From positions 5,438 through 69,437 of the forward strand of contig DATBKV010000185.1 in the NCBI GenBank assembly GCA_036555745.1: a stretch of DNA of 64,000 bases, in the 5' to 3' direction. The notes under the pieces are model-generated. The model had not been told where the DNA came from, did no database searches, and saw only the letters and a program-made list of their open reading frames with translations. Shown piece after piece: positions 32,347-44,037 of this stretch; position 1 is the stretch's first letter; each line of letters starts with the position of its first letter. Position numbers and translations under genes: made by a program. This stretch comes from VAZQ01 sp036555745. GTDB lineage: Bacteria; Pseudomonadota; Alphaproteobacteria; Rhizobiales; Xanthobacteraceae.

Positions 32347-32447
32347 GCCGCAACGGTAGCGCGCCAGTGTCGCAATCTCAACGCCAGGCGCGGTCCGCGG
32401 CAGTGACGAATGCGAAGGCAACAAACACATTGCGCCCAGGAGCTGCA

Positions 32448-33419
32448 ATGGCCCCGCATCCGCTCATTTTCGATCGGGGCCTGGTGCGCGCGCGCTTGGC
32501 GCGGGCGGCGGCGCTCGGCCCCTCCACCTTCCTGATGGAGCGCCTGGCCGAGGACCTGTCCGATCGTCTGGCGACGGTGCTCCGCCGCTTTGATTGCGCT
32601 CTCGATCTCGGTACTCCGACCGACGCCGCGCGGCGTGCGCTCGCCGCGAGCGGAAAGGTCGCCACTCTCATCAGCGCCGGCGCGCATGCTGGCAGGGACT
32701 TCTCTCCCGGTGTGCGAGACCACACCCGCCATGCGAGCACTGCCGCGCACGCGCGTTCGGCGCCGGACGATACCCGTCTCCATGTCGTCGCCGATGAAGA
32801 AATGCTGCCGTTCCGCGATGCCTCGCTCGATCTCGTGGTGTCGCTGCTTGCGCTGCAATTCATCAATGACCTGCCGGGAACGCTCGTCCAGATCCGCCGC
32901 GCGCTCAAGCCCGACGGCCTGCTGCTCGCGGCGATCGCGGGCGGCGATACCTTGACCGAGCTGCGACAAGCCTTCGTGGCCGCGGAGGCCGAGATCGAGG
33001 AGGGCGTTTCGCCGCGCGTTATCCCTTGCGTCGACGTGCGCGAGATGGGCGCCTTGCTTCAGCGTGCCGGTTTCGCCCTGCCGGTGACCGACAGCGACCG
33101 CATCACGGCGCGCTACGCTTCGCCCGCGGCGCTGATGCAGGACCTGCGCCGCATGGGGGCGACCAATCCGCTGCTGGAGCGCAGCCGTCGCCCCCTCAAA
33201 CGTGCGACCCTGGCGCGAATGATGGCGAGCTACGGCCAGCGTTTTGCCGACGCCGACGGCCGCGTCCGCGCGACATTCGAGATCGTGTGGCTCTCGGGCT
33301 GGGCTCCGCATGCGAGTCAGCAGCAGCCGCTCGCGCCCGGCTCGGCGCGCCGCCGCCTTGCCGATGCCCTCGGCACGAACGAGGTCACAATGCCCGGAAC
33401 ACGGGGCGATGATCAGTAA
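32448..33419 (+). CDS. SAM-dependent methyltransferase, BioC/NDUFAF5-like
   Basis: 323 aa from the ATG at 32448, with CAGGAG about eight bases ahead. Residues ~35-150 carry the Rossmann pattern, with ALDLGTPTDAARRAL in place of the usual glycine loop, then LPFRDASLDLVVSLLALQFI and RALKPDGLLLAAIAGGDTL. The second half with ARYASPAALMQDLRRMGATN matches the group containing BioC and mitochondrial NDUFAF5. It diverges from comF and converges with mutT. The target is unknown; malonyl-carrier methylation or hydroxylation-linked assembly are only family-based guesses. Confidence 0.82.
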   Translation: MAPHPLIFDRGLVRARLARAAALGPSTFLMERLAEDLSDRLATVLRRFDCALDLGTPTDAARRALAASGKVATLISAGAHAGRDFSPGVRDHTRHASTAAHARSAPDDTRLHVVADEEMLPFRDASLDLVVSLLALQFINDLPGTLVQIRRALKPDGLLLAAIAGGDTLTELRQAFVAAEAEIEEGVSPRVIPCVDVREMGALLQRAGFALPVTDSDRITARYASPAALMQDLRRMGATNPLLERSRRPLKRATLARMMASYGQRFADADGRVRATFEIVWLSGWAPHASQQQPLAPGSARRRLADALGTNEVTMPGTRGDDQ

Positions 33420-33461
33420 CCGCTCGCCGGAACTGCCGCTTTCGATTCCGAGTACCGATGT

Positions 33462-33869
33462 TCAGCCCAGCAGCGTCATTAGGTGAGACACCAACGGCGC
33501 GTCGGCGGGAGGCATCGGATAGTCGCGCAGTCGGTTCGCGCGCACCCAGGCCAGGCGCTGGCCTTCCAGCGCCTTCACGGTGCCGTCCCAGCGGCGGCAG
33601 ACATAGAGCGGCATCAACAGGTGAAAGTCGGGATAGGCGTGGCTCGCGAAGGTGAGCGGCGCGAGGCACGCCTCGTTCACGACGATGCCCAATTCCTCTC
33701 TCAACTCGCGGATCAGGCTCTGCTCGGGCCGCTCCTCTGCCTCGACCTTGCCGCCGGGAAATTCCCACAAGCCCGCCATCGCTTTGCCGGCCGGACGCTG
33801 CGCGATCAGCACGCGTCCGTCGCTATCGATCAGCGCGCAGGCAGCGACGAGAACCAGTTTCAAGCTCAT
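33462..33869 (-). CDS. mutT: Nudix hydrolase MutT (8-oxo-dGTP diphosphatase)
   Basis: 135 aa from the ATG at 33869; an earlier in-frame ATG at 33908 adds 13 untypical residues. The Nudix box is complete: GGKVEAEERPEQSLIRELRE followed by ELGI (residues ~39-62). FEFPGGK-type entry and a C-terminal LAWVRANRLRDYPMPPAD match MutT, which hydrolyses 8-oxo-dGTP to prevent mutation. Follows argJ in the same direction with about 108 bp in between. Confidence 0.93.
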   Translation of the reverse strand: MSLKLVLVAACALIDSDGRVLIAQRPAGKAMAGLWEFPGGKVEAEERPEQSLIRELREELGIVVNEACLAPLTFASHAYPDFHLLMPLYVCRRWDGTVKALEGQRLAWVRANRLRDYPMPPADAPLVSHLMTLLG

Positions 33870-33976
33870 GTCGATGCCACCCAAGAGCGAAGGCGAGGGC
33901 GCCGTCACGGCGGGCGCGCTTTGGTGCCAAACGTCAGTGAGGGGTCGTCTCGCGCCGCGTTCGATCGCGGATCACG

Positions 33977-35278
33977 TCACGATCGATAATCGCCGTTGAT
34001 GGCCACATAGTCCCTGGTCAAATCGCAGGTCAGCACCCGGTCGCGCCCGCGCCCGATCCCGAGCGCGACCCGAAGCGTGATCTCGGGCTTCTTCATCACC
34101 GCGGCGACCTCGGCCTCGTCATAGCGGGGGTCGCGCTCGCCCTTGTGGGCGACACGCACGCCGCCGAACCAGATCGAGAGCCGGTCGCGGTCGGCGCGTT
34201 CTCCGGCCTTGCCCACGGCCATGACCACGCGGCCCCAGTTGGCGTCCTCGCCGGCGATCGCGGTCTTGACCAGCGGCGAATTTGCGATCGAGAGCGCGAT
34301 CCGCCTTGCCGCCGGCTTCGACACCGCGCCCTCGACGATGATCTCGACCAGCTTGCGCGCGCCCTCGCCGTCGCGGGCAACTTGCTCGGCGAGATTGGCG
34401 AGCACCGCCTCGAAGCTCTTGCGGAACGAGGGCAGGCGCGGATCGGATGCATTGGCGATTGGCGCAACGCCGCGTGCGGCGGCCGCGCCGGTGGCGAACG
34501 CCAGCAGCGTGTCCGAGGTCGAGGTGTCGCCGTCGACGGTGACGGCGTTGAAGGTGTCGACCACGCCCTGGCTCAGCAGATTCTGCAGCACCCGTGGCGC
34601 GAGCGGCGCGTCGGTGAACACGAACGACAGCATGGTCGCCATGTCGGGTGCGATCATGCCGGCGCCCTTGGCGATGCCGCAGATGGTGACGGGCGTCGTT
34701 CCCAGCCGCGCGATGGCGGCGGCGCCCTTGGGAAACGTGTCCGTCGTCATGATGGCCTCGGCTGCGCCTTGCCATGAGCCAGGCGCGGCCGCGGCGACCA
34801 ATTGATCCATCACGGCGGCGAACTTGGTGGCGTCGAGCGGCTCGCCGATCACGCCGGTCGAGGCCAGCAACACGTCGGCGGATTTGCAGCCCGCGGCCGC
34901 CGCGGCGATGCCGGCCGTGAGCTGGGTCGCCTGCCGTCCCGACTTCCCGGTGAATGCGTTGGCATTGCCCGAGTTCACCACCAGCGCGCGCGCCTTGCCG
35001 CGTTTAAGCTGCGCGCGGCACCAGTCGACTGGGGCGGAGGGGCACTTCGAGCGGGTGAAGACGCCGGCCACCGCCGTGCCCGGGTCGAACAATGCCAGCA
35101 GCACGTCGGTGCGCCCGGGATAGCGGATGCCGGCAGCGGCGGTCGCCAGCCTGACGCCGGCTACTTCAGGCATGTCTGGAAATTGCGCGGGCGCGAGCGG
35201 GGAGACTGCGGTCTTCGACAAGGCTTGCTCCGGCGTCCTGGCGCGGCGTCCGGCTTGGGCGCGGCTTGCTGCGGACAT
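33977..35278 (-). CDS. argJ: Bifunctional glutamate N-acetyltransferase / amino-acid acetyltransferase ArgJ
   Basis: 433 aa from the ATG at 35278 (an upstream in-frame start at 35302 adds eight residues). Transfers the acetyl group of N-acetylornithine to glutamate, closing the arginine acetyl cycle. NTN fold with LLASTGVIGEPLDATKF, then GIAKGAGMIAPDMATMLSFV, where the Thr after the MA pair is the autocleavage nucleophile. The C-terminal DYVAINGDYRS is characteristic. Upstream of mutT and downstream of the parvulin gene. Confidence 0.96.
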   Translation of the reverse strand: MSAASRAQAGRRARTPEQALSKTAVSPLAPAQFPDMPEVAGVRLATAAAGIRYPGRTDVLLALFDPGTAVAGVFTRSKCPSAPVDWCRAQLKRGKARALVVNSGNANAFTGKSGRQATQLTAGIAAAAAGCKSADVLLASTGVIGEPLDATKFAAVMDQLVAAAAPGSWQGAAEAIMTTDTFPKGAAAIARLGTTPVTICGIAKGAGMIAPDMATMLSFVFTDAPLAPRVLQNLLSQGVVDTFNAVTVDGDTSTSDTLLAFATGAAAARGVAPIANASDPRLPSFRKSFEAVLANLAEQVARDGEGARKLVEIIVEGAVSKPAARRIALSIANSPLVKTAIAGEDANWGRVVMAVGKAGERADRDRLSIWFGGVRVAHKGERDPRYDEAEVAAVMKKPEITLRVALGIGRGRDRVLTCDLTRDYVAINGDYRS

Positions 35279-35342
35279 AAAAGACGGCGGTGGCCGGGAC
35301 AAGCCCGGCCACGCATTTCGCAGACGGGGCTCGATGCAGGTG

Positions 35343-36269
35343 CTATTTCTTGGGCGCGGCCGGTGCTTCAGCCGGCTTGTCGGACGCCTTCTCGGCCGGC
35401 CGGTCGAGACGCTCGATCTTCGCGGTCTGGCGCAGCTTGCCGATGAAGTCGGCCTGCGACTTGCGTTCCAGATAGGTCTCGATCTGGTCCTTGACCTTGT
35501 CGAATTCGGGCGGCTGCTTGGTGCGCTTGTCCTCGACCTTGATGATGTGCCAGCCGAACTGCGTCTTCACCGGATTGGAAAGCTGCCCCGGATACATCTT
35601 GAAAGCGACATCGGCGAATTCGGGCACCATCTGGTCCTTGGTGAAATAGCCGAGATCGCCGCCCTCGGCGGCGCCGGGGTCCTTGGATTTTTCCTTGGCA
35701 AGCGTTGCAAAGTCGGCGCCCGCCTTGATCTGCTCGAGCAATGCCTTCGCTTCGTCCTCGGTCTCCACCAGGATGTGGCGCGCGCGTACCTCTTCCTGCC
35801 CCGCCATCGATTTGACCGCGTCGTCGTAGGTTTGGTGCAGCGCCTCGTCGGTCACCGCCGCCTTGGCTTCTTGCTGCAGCTCGTATCCCATCAACAGCTT
35901 CCTGCGCAGGAACGCCAGCCGTCGCTTGAAGTCGGGCTCCTCCGCAATGTGCTTCTTGTCCGCGGACTGCGTGACCATGATGATGTCGGCGAGGTAGGAG
36001 ATCAGGTGCTCGCGCTTGGCCTCGGGCGACGCAGCCTGCGCGTCGGGGCCGAGATCCTCTTCCGCCAGCGCGAGGTCGCCCTGGGTGATGGCGACGCCGT
36101 TGACGCGCGCGATCACAGGATCGGACCCGGAGACCTCCGCCTCGGACGAGGAGGAGTTTTTCGAGCAGCCCGACGCGGCTGCTACTACGAACAGCAGCGT
36201 CGCGATGAGGGCGAGCACAGTGGTTGGCCGAAGCAGCGTGCTACGGGTCGGCAAATCGGGGGAGGTCAT
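35343..36269 (-). CDS. Periplasmic parvulin-type peptidyl-prolyl isomerase, probable lipoprotein
   Basis: 308 aa. The N-terminus has a signal-like stretch LALIATLLFVVAAASGC followed by SKNSSSS, with an AASGC site that could be lipidated. Then a SurA-N-like helical part, and the rotamase domain VRARHILVETEDEAKALLEQ, GAAEGGDLGYFTKDQMVPEF, and TQFGWHIIKVEDKR (residues ~160-255). The tail is Ala/Pro/Lys-rich. Such proteins assist folding of exported proteins, in keeping with the secA gene that is transcribed the other way across a 343-bp gap. Confidence 0.9.
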   Translation of the reverse strand: MTSPDLPTRSTLLRPTTVLALIATLLFVVAAASGCSKNSSSSEAEVSGSDPVIARVNGVAITQGDLALAEEDLGPDAQAASPEAKREHLISYLADIIMVTQSADKKHIAEEPDFKRRLAFLRRKLLMGYELQQEAKAAVTDEALHQTYDDAVKSMAGQEEVRARHILVETEDEAKALLEQIKAGADFATLAKEKSKDPGAAEGGDLGYFTKDQMVPEFADVAFKMYPGQLSNPVKTQFGWHIIKVEDKRTKQPPEFDKVKDQIETYLERKSQADFIGKLRQTAKIERLDRPAEKASDKPAEAPAAPKK

Positions 36270-36612
36270 GGCGTGGTCCTGGATAGAGCGGCGTCGACGG
36301 CGCGCCGGACAGTTGCGTCAAACAGCCCCGCTTGACAATGATGTAGGGGCCGATTTTGACGAGAACGTGAGCGGGACGGGCCACAATTGACAAGGATGTG
36401 ACCCCCTCTTATGTCTCCGGCAACCCGGCCTTTTCCGGCCGCAAGCCGCCGCCGTTTGCATGGATCATCCCCGAAAACTGCGGCTTTTTCCGCGGCAAAC
36501 CTTGGGTGAGCGCGCGGAGCTTGCCGCAACAAAAGGCTTCCGCTGCGGGTTCCCTCATTCTCGAATTTGGTAGAGTGCGGCGGCACCTGACAGGACGCGA
36601 AGGACTCTCCGG
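36270..36612. other. Divergent promoter region between the parvulin gene and secA (~343 bp)
   Basis: No open frame here has family support. It contains TTGACA at 36330-36335 without a good -10 at the standard spacing, and a better pair at 36387-36415. It is the shared upstream region of two secretion-related genes. Confidence 0.6.
36387..36415 (+). promoter_or_regulatory. Likely sigma-70-type promoter for secA
   Basis: Consensus -35 TTGACA at 36387-36392, a 17-bp spacer and TATGTC at 36410-36415 as -10. Transcription would begin near 36422, giving a leader of about 190 nt before the secA ATG. Confidence 0.6.
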
Positions 36613-39423
<2,811 letters not shown>

Positions 39424-39487
39424 GCGCGCGACTGAGTGCGCACGACGGCGCAAGTCTACGCCGGCGGTCGCGCCGTTCGCAGCTGTG

Positions 39488-40927
39488 CTACTGCCAGGCG
39501 CCGAAGCGGCTTTCGAAGCTGCCCGACGGCCTCGTCGGCGCGGCGCCATGGAGCAGGGACGTAGTGTTGGCGGCGGCCGGGCTTTGCGGGCCCGCATCGG
39601 CCTCCTGCTTCGGCGGCGTGGTCTTTGCAGCCGCGTCGGCGGCCTTGCTCTCGGTGGCGTGCGGCTCCGGCTTCGACCGGGTGGCGATATGCGTCCGCTT
39701 CGCCGCGGATTTGGCCTTCGAGGACGCCTCCGTCGACTTGGTGGTCCCCTCCGGCGCGGGCTGATCCTCGGCCTTCGACCCAAACAGACTGCTGAAGAAG
39801 CCGCCAACTCCGCCCGAGCTTCCCGCCGAGGCCACCTGAACCGACGAGCGCGGAGCCGGGGCCGGCCTCGATTCGGAGGAAGCAAGGCTCATGATGCTGC
39901 CGAACGGGGTGTCGTTCGAGGGTGTCTCGGCCGGCGGGTTGACGTGGGCGGGAATTGTCCCCAACGCCGTATGGATGGTTGCGCCGGGGCCGCCGTGACT
40001 CTTCACGGCTGCCAGGAAGGTCGGATTCATGCCGCCGTCCACGCCGGTCTTCGCCGGAACGACGGGGGTGCCGCGGCTGATCAATTCCGCCGTCTCGATC
40101 TCGTCGCGACGCTCTTTGTCGCGCACCGCGGAGGCGATGTCCTCCGGCACCTTGTAGGCTGGGCAGCGTTCGCTCGGGCTGAATTTGCCTGAGGATTCCG
40201 CGTCGAACACATAGCGGCGCTCGCACACGTCGACCCTGGGCTCGTGCCGCGTCACCTCGAAGTGATCGTAGCCCTCCTTGATCATCTTCCAAAACGCCAT
40301 GCTCGGCGAATTGCGGTGTCTGGCCATGTTGAGCGGCGTCATCCTGAACGGATAGGCCTGGATCTGAAACGACTTCTGGCCCCCGAAGAAGGATTCGCGC
40401 GCGAGCGCGTAGATCTCCCCGATCTGCTCGTCGGTCATGGCGTAGCAGCCGGCCGAGGAGCAGTCGCCATGGATCATGAGAAACGCACCGGTGCGGCCGT
40501 TGGCGCGATCGTACGCGTTCGGAAACCCGGTATTGATGGCGAGGTAGTAGTTGGAGTTCGGGTTCATCAGGCCGGGCGTGATGGTGTAGTAGCCTTCCGG
40601 TGCCTGACGATCGCCTTGCTTGATCTTGGGGCCGAGCTCGCCCGACCAGCGGCAGATCGGATAGGTCTTGAGCAACGCGAAGTGACCGGTCCTATCTTCC
40701 TTCCAAACCTCGAGCTCCGATTCCTCCTTGAATATGCGAACGAGGATTGGCGACTCCTTCGTCATATTCTTGTTTTCGATCTCGGTGGCCAATCGGTCGC
40801 TCAGCGGCTGCATATGACGGCCGCTGACCGCGGCCGTGGTGCCGTCCGTGTCGCAACCGGCCAGCGCGATCGCTGCCGCAACCGCAGCGGACGCCAGAAG
40901 CGCGCGCAGCAAAGGCCGACGATTCAC
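39488..40927 (-). CDS. L,D-transpeptidase (YkuD) lipoprotein with long disordered C-terminal tail
   Basis: 479 aa from a GTG at 40927 with a GGGGGG ribosome-site-like run nine bases upstream; a TTG at 40984 is the longer alternative. Signal helix then lipobox LAGC (Cys25). The YkuD domain (~55-250) holds the catalytic HGDCSSAGCYAMTD motif with Cys161. Residues ~300-479 are Ser/Ala/Pro/Lys-rich and probably disordered. Such enzymes form 3-3 crosslinks in peptidoglycan or attach lipoproteins to it. Converges on secA. Confidence 0.88.
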   Translation of the reverse strand: MNRRPLLRALLASAAVAAAIALAGCDTDGTTAAVSGRHMQPLSDRLATEIENKNMTKESPILVRIFKEESELEVWKEDRTGHFALLKTYPICRWSGELGPKIKQGDRQAPEGYYTITPGLMNPNSNYYLAINTGFPNAYDRANGRTGAFLMIHGDCSSAGCYAMTDEQIGEIYALARESFFGGQKSFQIQAYPFRMTPLNMARHRNSPSMAFWKMIKEGYDHFEVTRHEPRVDVCERRYVFDAESSGKFSPSERCPAYKVPEDIASAVRDKERRDEIETAELISRGTPVVPAKTGVDGGMNPTFLAAVKSHGGPGATIHTALGTIPAHVNPPAETPSNDTPFGSIMSLASSESRPAPAPRSSVQVASAGSSGGVGGFFSSLFGSKAEDQPAPEGTTKSTEASSKAKSAAKRTHIATRSKPEPHATESKAADAAAKTTPPKQEADAGPQSPAAANTTSLLHGAAPTRPSGSFESRFGAWQ

Positions 40928-41209
40928 TCGAACCCCCCAGTCTTCAGGCTTCCCCAAGCCTTTGGCTGCCAACCGAATCGCCAACGCGGGCGGTAGGGAC
41001 GTCCGTTCAAGCGTACGGACGGAGAACGAGGGGTATTTTGGTAGTGAAATGCAGGCCCCAGTTCCCCAGCAGCACCGCGAACGCTAGGTCAAGACTTGGG
41101 TAAGATCAGGGCAGGCATCGGGAATTCCGAAAAATACGCTTTCGATGGAAAACAAACGCTTGAGACCCGAGGCGGCCAGGAGCACGCCACCATCCGCGGA
41201 CACGCGAGA

Positions 41210-42166
41210 TCAGGCCAGCGCCCGCCCGATGGAGAGGAACTTCTCGCGCCGCAGTCGGCGGATGGTCTCCCGATCCAGTCCCGCCAGTTCCTCGAACGCC
41301 TTGGCGACGGCCTCCCCGGCCGCCGCCACCGTGGCCTGCGGATCTCGGTGGGCGCCGCCGGGGGGCTCGCTCACGATGCCGTCGATCACCCCGAAGCGCA
41401 TCATGTCCTGGGCGGTAATCTTCATGCCCGTCGCCGCGTCCTCGGCCTTGGCGGTGTCCCGCCACAGGATCGAGGCAGCCCCCTCCGGCGAGATGACACT
41501 GTAGATTGCGTGTTCCAGCATCAGCACGCGATTGGCAGAGGCGATGGCGATGGCGCCGCCCGAGCCGCCTTCGCCGATGATGACCGCGATGTTGGCAACG
41601 CCCAGCCGGAGACTGGCATCGGTCGAGCGCGCAATCGCTTCGGCTTGGCCGCGCTCCTCCGCCCCGATGCCGGGATAGGCGCCGGCGGTATCGACCAGGG
41701 ATAGCACCGGGATGCCGAAACGGTCGGCCATCTGCATCAACCGTTCCGCCTTGCGGTAGCCTTCCGGCCGCGCCATGCCGAAATTGTGCTTGAGGCGGCT
41801 CTCGGTCGAAGAGCCCTTCTCATGCCCGATCACGCAGATGCTCTCGCCGCGGAAGCGTCCGAAACCGCCCACGATCGCCTCGTCGTCGCCGAACTTGCGA
41901 TCTCCAGACAGCGCCACGAAATCGGACACCAGCCCTCCGACATAGTCCAGGCAGTGCGGGCGCTCGGGATGGCGGGCGACCTGGGTCTTTTGCCAAGGCG
42001 TCAGCTCGGCGTAGAGCTCCTTGAGCGTCTGCGACGCCTTGGCCTCGAGCCGAGCAATCTCCTCCCCGATGGCCGCGGCGCTGTCGCCACTCTCGAGCGC
42101 GCGCAGCTCCTCCACCTTGGCCTCGAGCTCGGCCACCGGTTTCTCGAAATCGAGGTAGCTGCGCAT
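41210..42166 (-). CDS. accA: Acetyl-CoA carboxylase carboxyltransferase subunit alpha
   Basis: 318 aa from the ATG at 42166. Carries out the malonyl-CoA-forming transcarboxylation with AccD. N-terminal coiled region SYLDFEKPVAELEAKVEEL, then GHEKGSSTESRLKHNFGMAR, MADRFGIPVLSLVDTAGAYP, and GIGAEERGQAEAIARS, which are hallmark stretches. AccD is not in the window. It is followed by a 282-bp gap to the L,D-transpeptidase gene. Confidence 0.96.
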   Translation of the reverse strand: MRSYLDFEKPVAELEAKVEELRALESGDSAAAIGEEIARLEAKASQTLKELYAELTPWQKTQVARHPERPHCLDYVGGLVSDFVALSGDRKFGDDEAIVGGFGRFRGESICVIGHEKGSSTESRLKHNFGMARPEGYRKAERLMQMADRFGIPVLSLVDTAGAYPGIGAEERGQAEAIARSTDASLRLGVANIAVIIGEGGSGGAIAIASANRVLMLEHAIYSVISPEGAASILWRDTAKAEDAATGMKITAQDMMRFGVIDGIVSEPPGGAHRDPQATVAAAGEAVAKAFEELAGLDRETIRRLRREKFLSIGRALA

Positions 42167-42264
42167 CAAACGGCTCTTGCGTGACCGGCTCGGCCCATTC
42201 TGTGCTCGTCATCCCGAGAACTGGGGCTGGTGATGCGGATCAACGGAGTGGACGATCCGCGGTA

Positions 42265-43098
42265 TCAGACATCGGGGCGTTTGTAGCCCAGGTTCGGTCC
42301 GCCTTTCTGGGATTTGAGATAGGATTCGACGTCGTCAAGCGGATCAATGGCGCGGCGCATGCGCTGTCCGACCAGCTGGTCGAGCTGAATCGCCTGCGAT
42401 AGCGAAAGCTCGCGGCCCATCTGCACGGCGATTTTGTGATGCTCCAGCGGCGCCGCATGCCGGGATGCGATTTCGCGCGCGATGCCGATCACATGCGCCT
42501 CCAGCCGATCGGCAGGAACCGCTTGGCTGACGATCCCGAGCGCGTCGGCTTCCCGCCCTGAAATATTGCGGCCGACGAGTGCGAGATGGGCGAGTTTCTT
42601 GACGGGGACGCCGCCGTGCAGAAGCGTCGAAGTGACGAGCTGCCCGAAGCTGCCACGCAGGATTTCCGGCATCCCGAGCTGTGCATCCTCGGCGGCGTAA
42701 ACGAGATCGTGACAGTTCATGATGCCGAGCGCGCCGCCGAGGCAATAGCCGTGCACCTGCGCGATCACGATGCGCGGAAACGCGCGCAACGCTTCGGCAA
42801 TCTGGATCGTGAGGGTCGGACGGTCCCAGTCGAGCAGCGGCCCATTCGACACTTCGCGCAGGAAGTTGAGATCGAGGCCCGACGAATAAACGGGGCCGGC
42901 GCCCCTGGTAACGACTACCTTGAGTTCCTTGTCGGCCCGGATGATCTCGAGCGCTTGCAGAAAGGCGAGGCAGAGAGGGCGATTCCAGCAGTTCCGTTTG
43001 TCCGGCCGATTGAGCACGATCCGCGCCACGCCGGCGTCCGCCAGCCGCTCGAGGATGAGCTCGGGCCAGTGTTTGAGTGGTCGCCAGGCGTCCGACAT
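42265..43098 (-). CDS. Enoyl-CoA hydratase/isomerase family protein
   Basis: 277 aa. Crotonase fold: an oxyanion-hole stretch YSSGLDLNFL and the second oxyanion HGYCLGGALGIMN around residues ~125-137. The catalytic residues are not the usual pair of glutamates: the region IRKFPR... reads EALRAFPRIVIAQVHGYCLG, and PEILRGSFGQLVTSTLLHGG carries a Glu in the usual place of one. It could be a hydratase, isomerase or dehalogenase; substrate unknown. Encoded upstream of accA on the same strand with about 98 bp between them. Confidence 0.8.
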   Translation of the reverse strand: MSDAWRPLKHWPELILERLADAGVARIVLNRPDKRNCWNRPLCLAFLQALEIIRADKELKVVVTRGAGPVYSSGLDLNFLREVSNGPLLDWDRPTLTIQIAEALRAFPRIVIAQVHGYCLGGALGIMNCHDLVYAAEDAQLGMPEILRGSFGQLVTSTLLHGGVPVKKLAHLALVGRNISGREADALGIVSQAVPADRLEAHVIGIAREIASRHAAPLEHHKIAVQMGRELSLSQAIQLDQLVGQRMRRAIDPLDDVESYLKSQKGGPNLGYKRPDV

Positions 43099-43154
43099 GG
43101 CCGCTACCTCCGTACTGCACGCGGCGTTGCGTTATCGCGGGCCGGACGCAAGGC

Positions 43155-43997
43155 CTAACGCGCCGACTGCACGCCATAACGTGCATACTCTTCGGCGATA
43201 TCGGGCTGCAACGCCTTGGCTGCCGCTGCGTCGGCCTCCCCGGATGCATCCCCGTTCTTCAATCTCGCCAGACCGCGGCCGTAAAGCGAAAAAGCGAGCT
43301 TCGGGTTGATCCGCAAGGCTGCGCCGTAATCGGACACGGCGGCATCGAACTGGGTCATTTTGAGGTGGACGAAGCCGCGGCTCGCGAGCGTTGCGGCGCT
43401 GTCGGGCGTCAGCCGTAGCGCTTCGTTGCAGTCGGCAAGCGCCAGCCTGAGGATTCCCACCACCGCGCGCGCCCAGCATCGATTGTCGAAGGCGGGAGCG
43501 AAATCGGGCTTGAGCTTCAGCGCCTGATTGTAATCGTCGATCGCATGATCGTATTGGCCTTTGCCGAGGTAGGCGTTGCCGCGATTGAAATGGACCTCAG
43601 CCGACGGTTTCAGCTTGATCGCCTGCTCGTAATCCCGGATGGCGCTGTCGTAATCGCCCTTGTTGTCGTAGGCGACGCCGCGATTGTTGTAGGCTCCGGC
43701 GAATTTGCCGTTGAGCTTGATGGCATGGTTGTAATCCTGAATGGCGCGGTCGTAATCGCCCTTGAGACGGTAGGCTATGCCGCGATTGTCCAAAGCCTCG
43801 GCGAGCTTGTCGCCCTTTTCGCGCCCCGCCTTGATCACGGCCGAGCAGCCTTCGATGCGCTGATCGATCGTCGCCTGCTCCAGGCCGTCGCACCACTGCC
43901 GCTCCTGGGAGGTCTGGGCCGATGCCGCGGTCACCCCGGCGAGCACGATCCCGGCAAGCAGCGCCGGCGCAAACGCGTATCGCATCAGCAACTCCAT
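43155..43997 (-). CDS. Exported TPR-repeat protein
   Basis: 280 aa. Signal peptide with core FAPALLAGIVLAGVTAASAQ, cleavage near residue 27. Then a run of about five to six 34-residue TPR units with the consensus GxAYxxKGDYDxAIxDYxxAI: examples AYRLKGDYDRAIQDYNHAIK and NAYLGKGQYDHAIDDYNQAL. Periplasmic scaffold for protein binding; partners unknown. Start is either the ATG at 43997 or the ATG four codons later. Confidence 0.88.
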   Translation of the reverse strand: MELLMRYAFAPALLAGIVLAGVTAASAQTSQERQWCDGLEQATIDQRIEGCSAVIKAGREKGDKLAEALDNRGIAYRLKGDYDRAIQDYNHAIKLNGKFAGAYNNRGVAYDNKGDYDSAIRDYEQAIKLKPSAEVHFNRGNAYLGKGQYDHAIDDYNQALKLKPDFAPAFDNRCWARAVVGILRLALADCNEALRLTPDSAATLASRGFVHLKMTQFDAAVSDYGAALRINPKLAFSLYGRGLARLKNGDASGEADAAAAKALQPDIAEEYARYGVQSAR

Positions 43998-44037
43998 GGT
44001 TGGCGGCGGTCACGCCGGACCGTTGCGATCGAGCGTG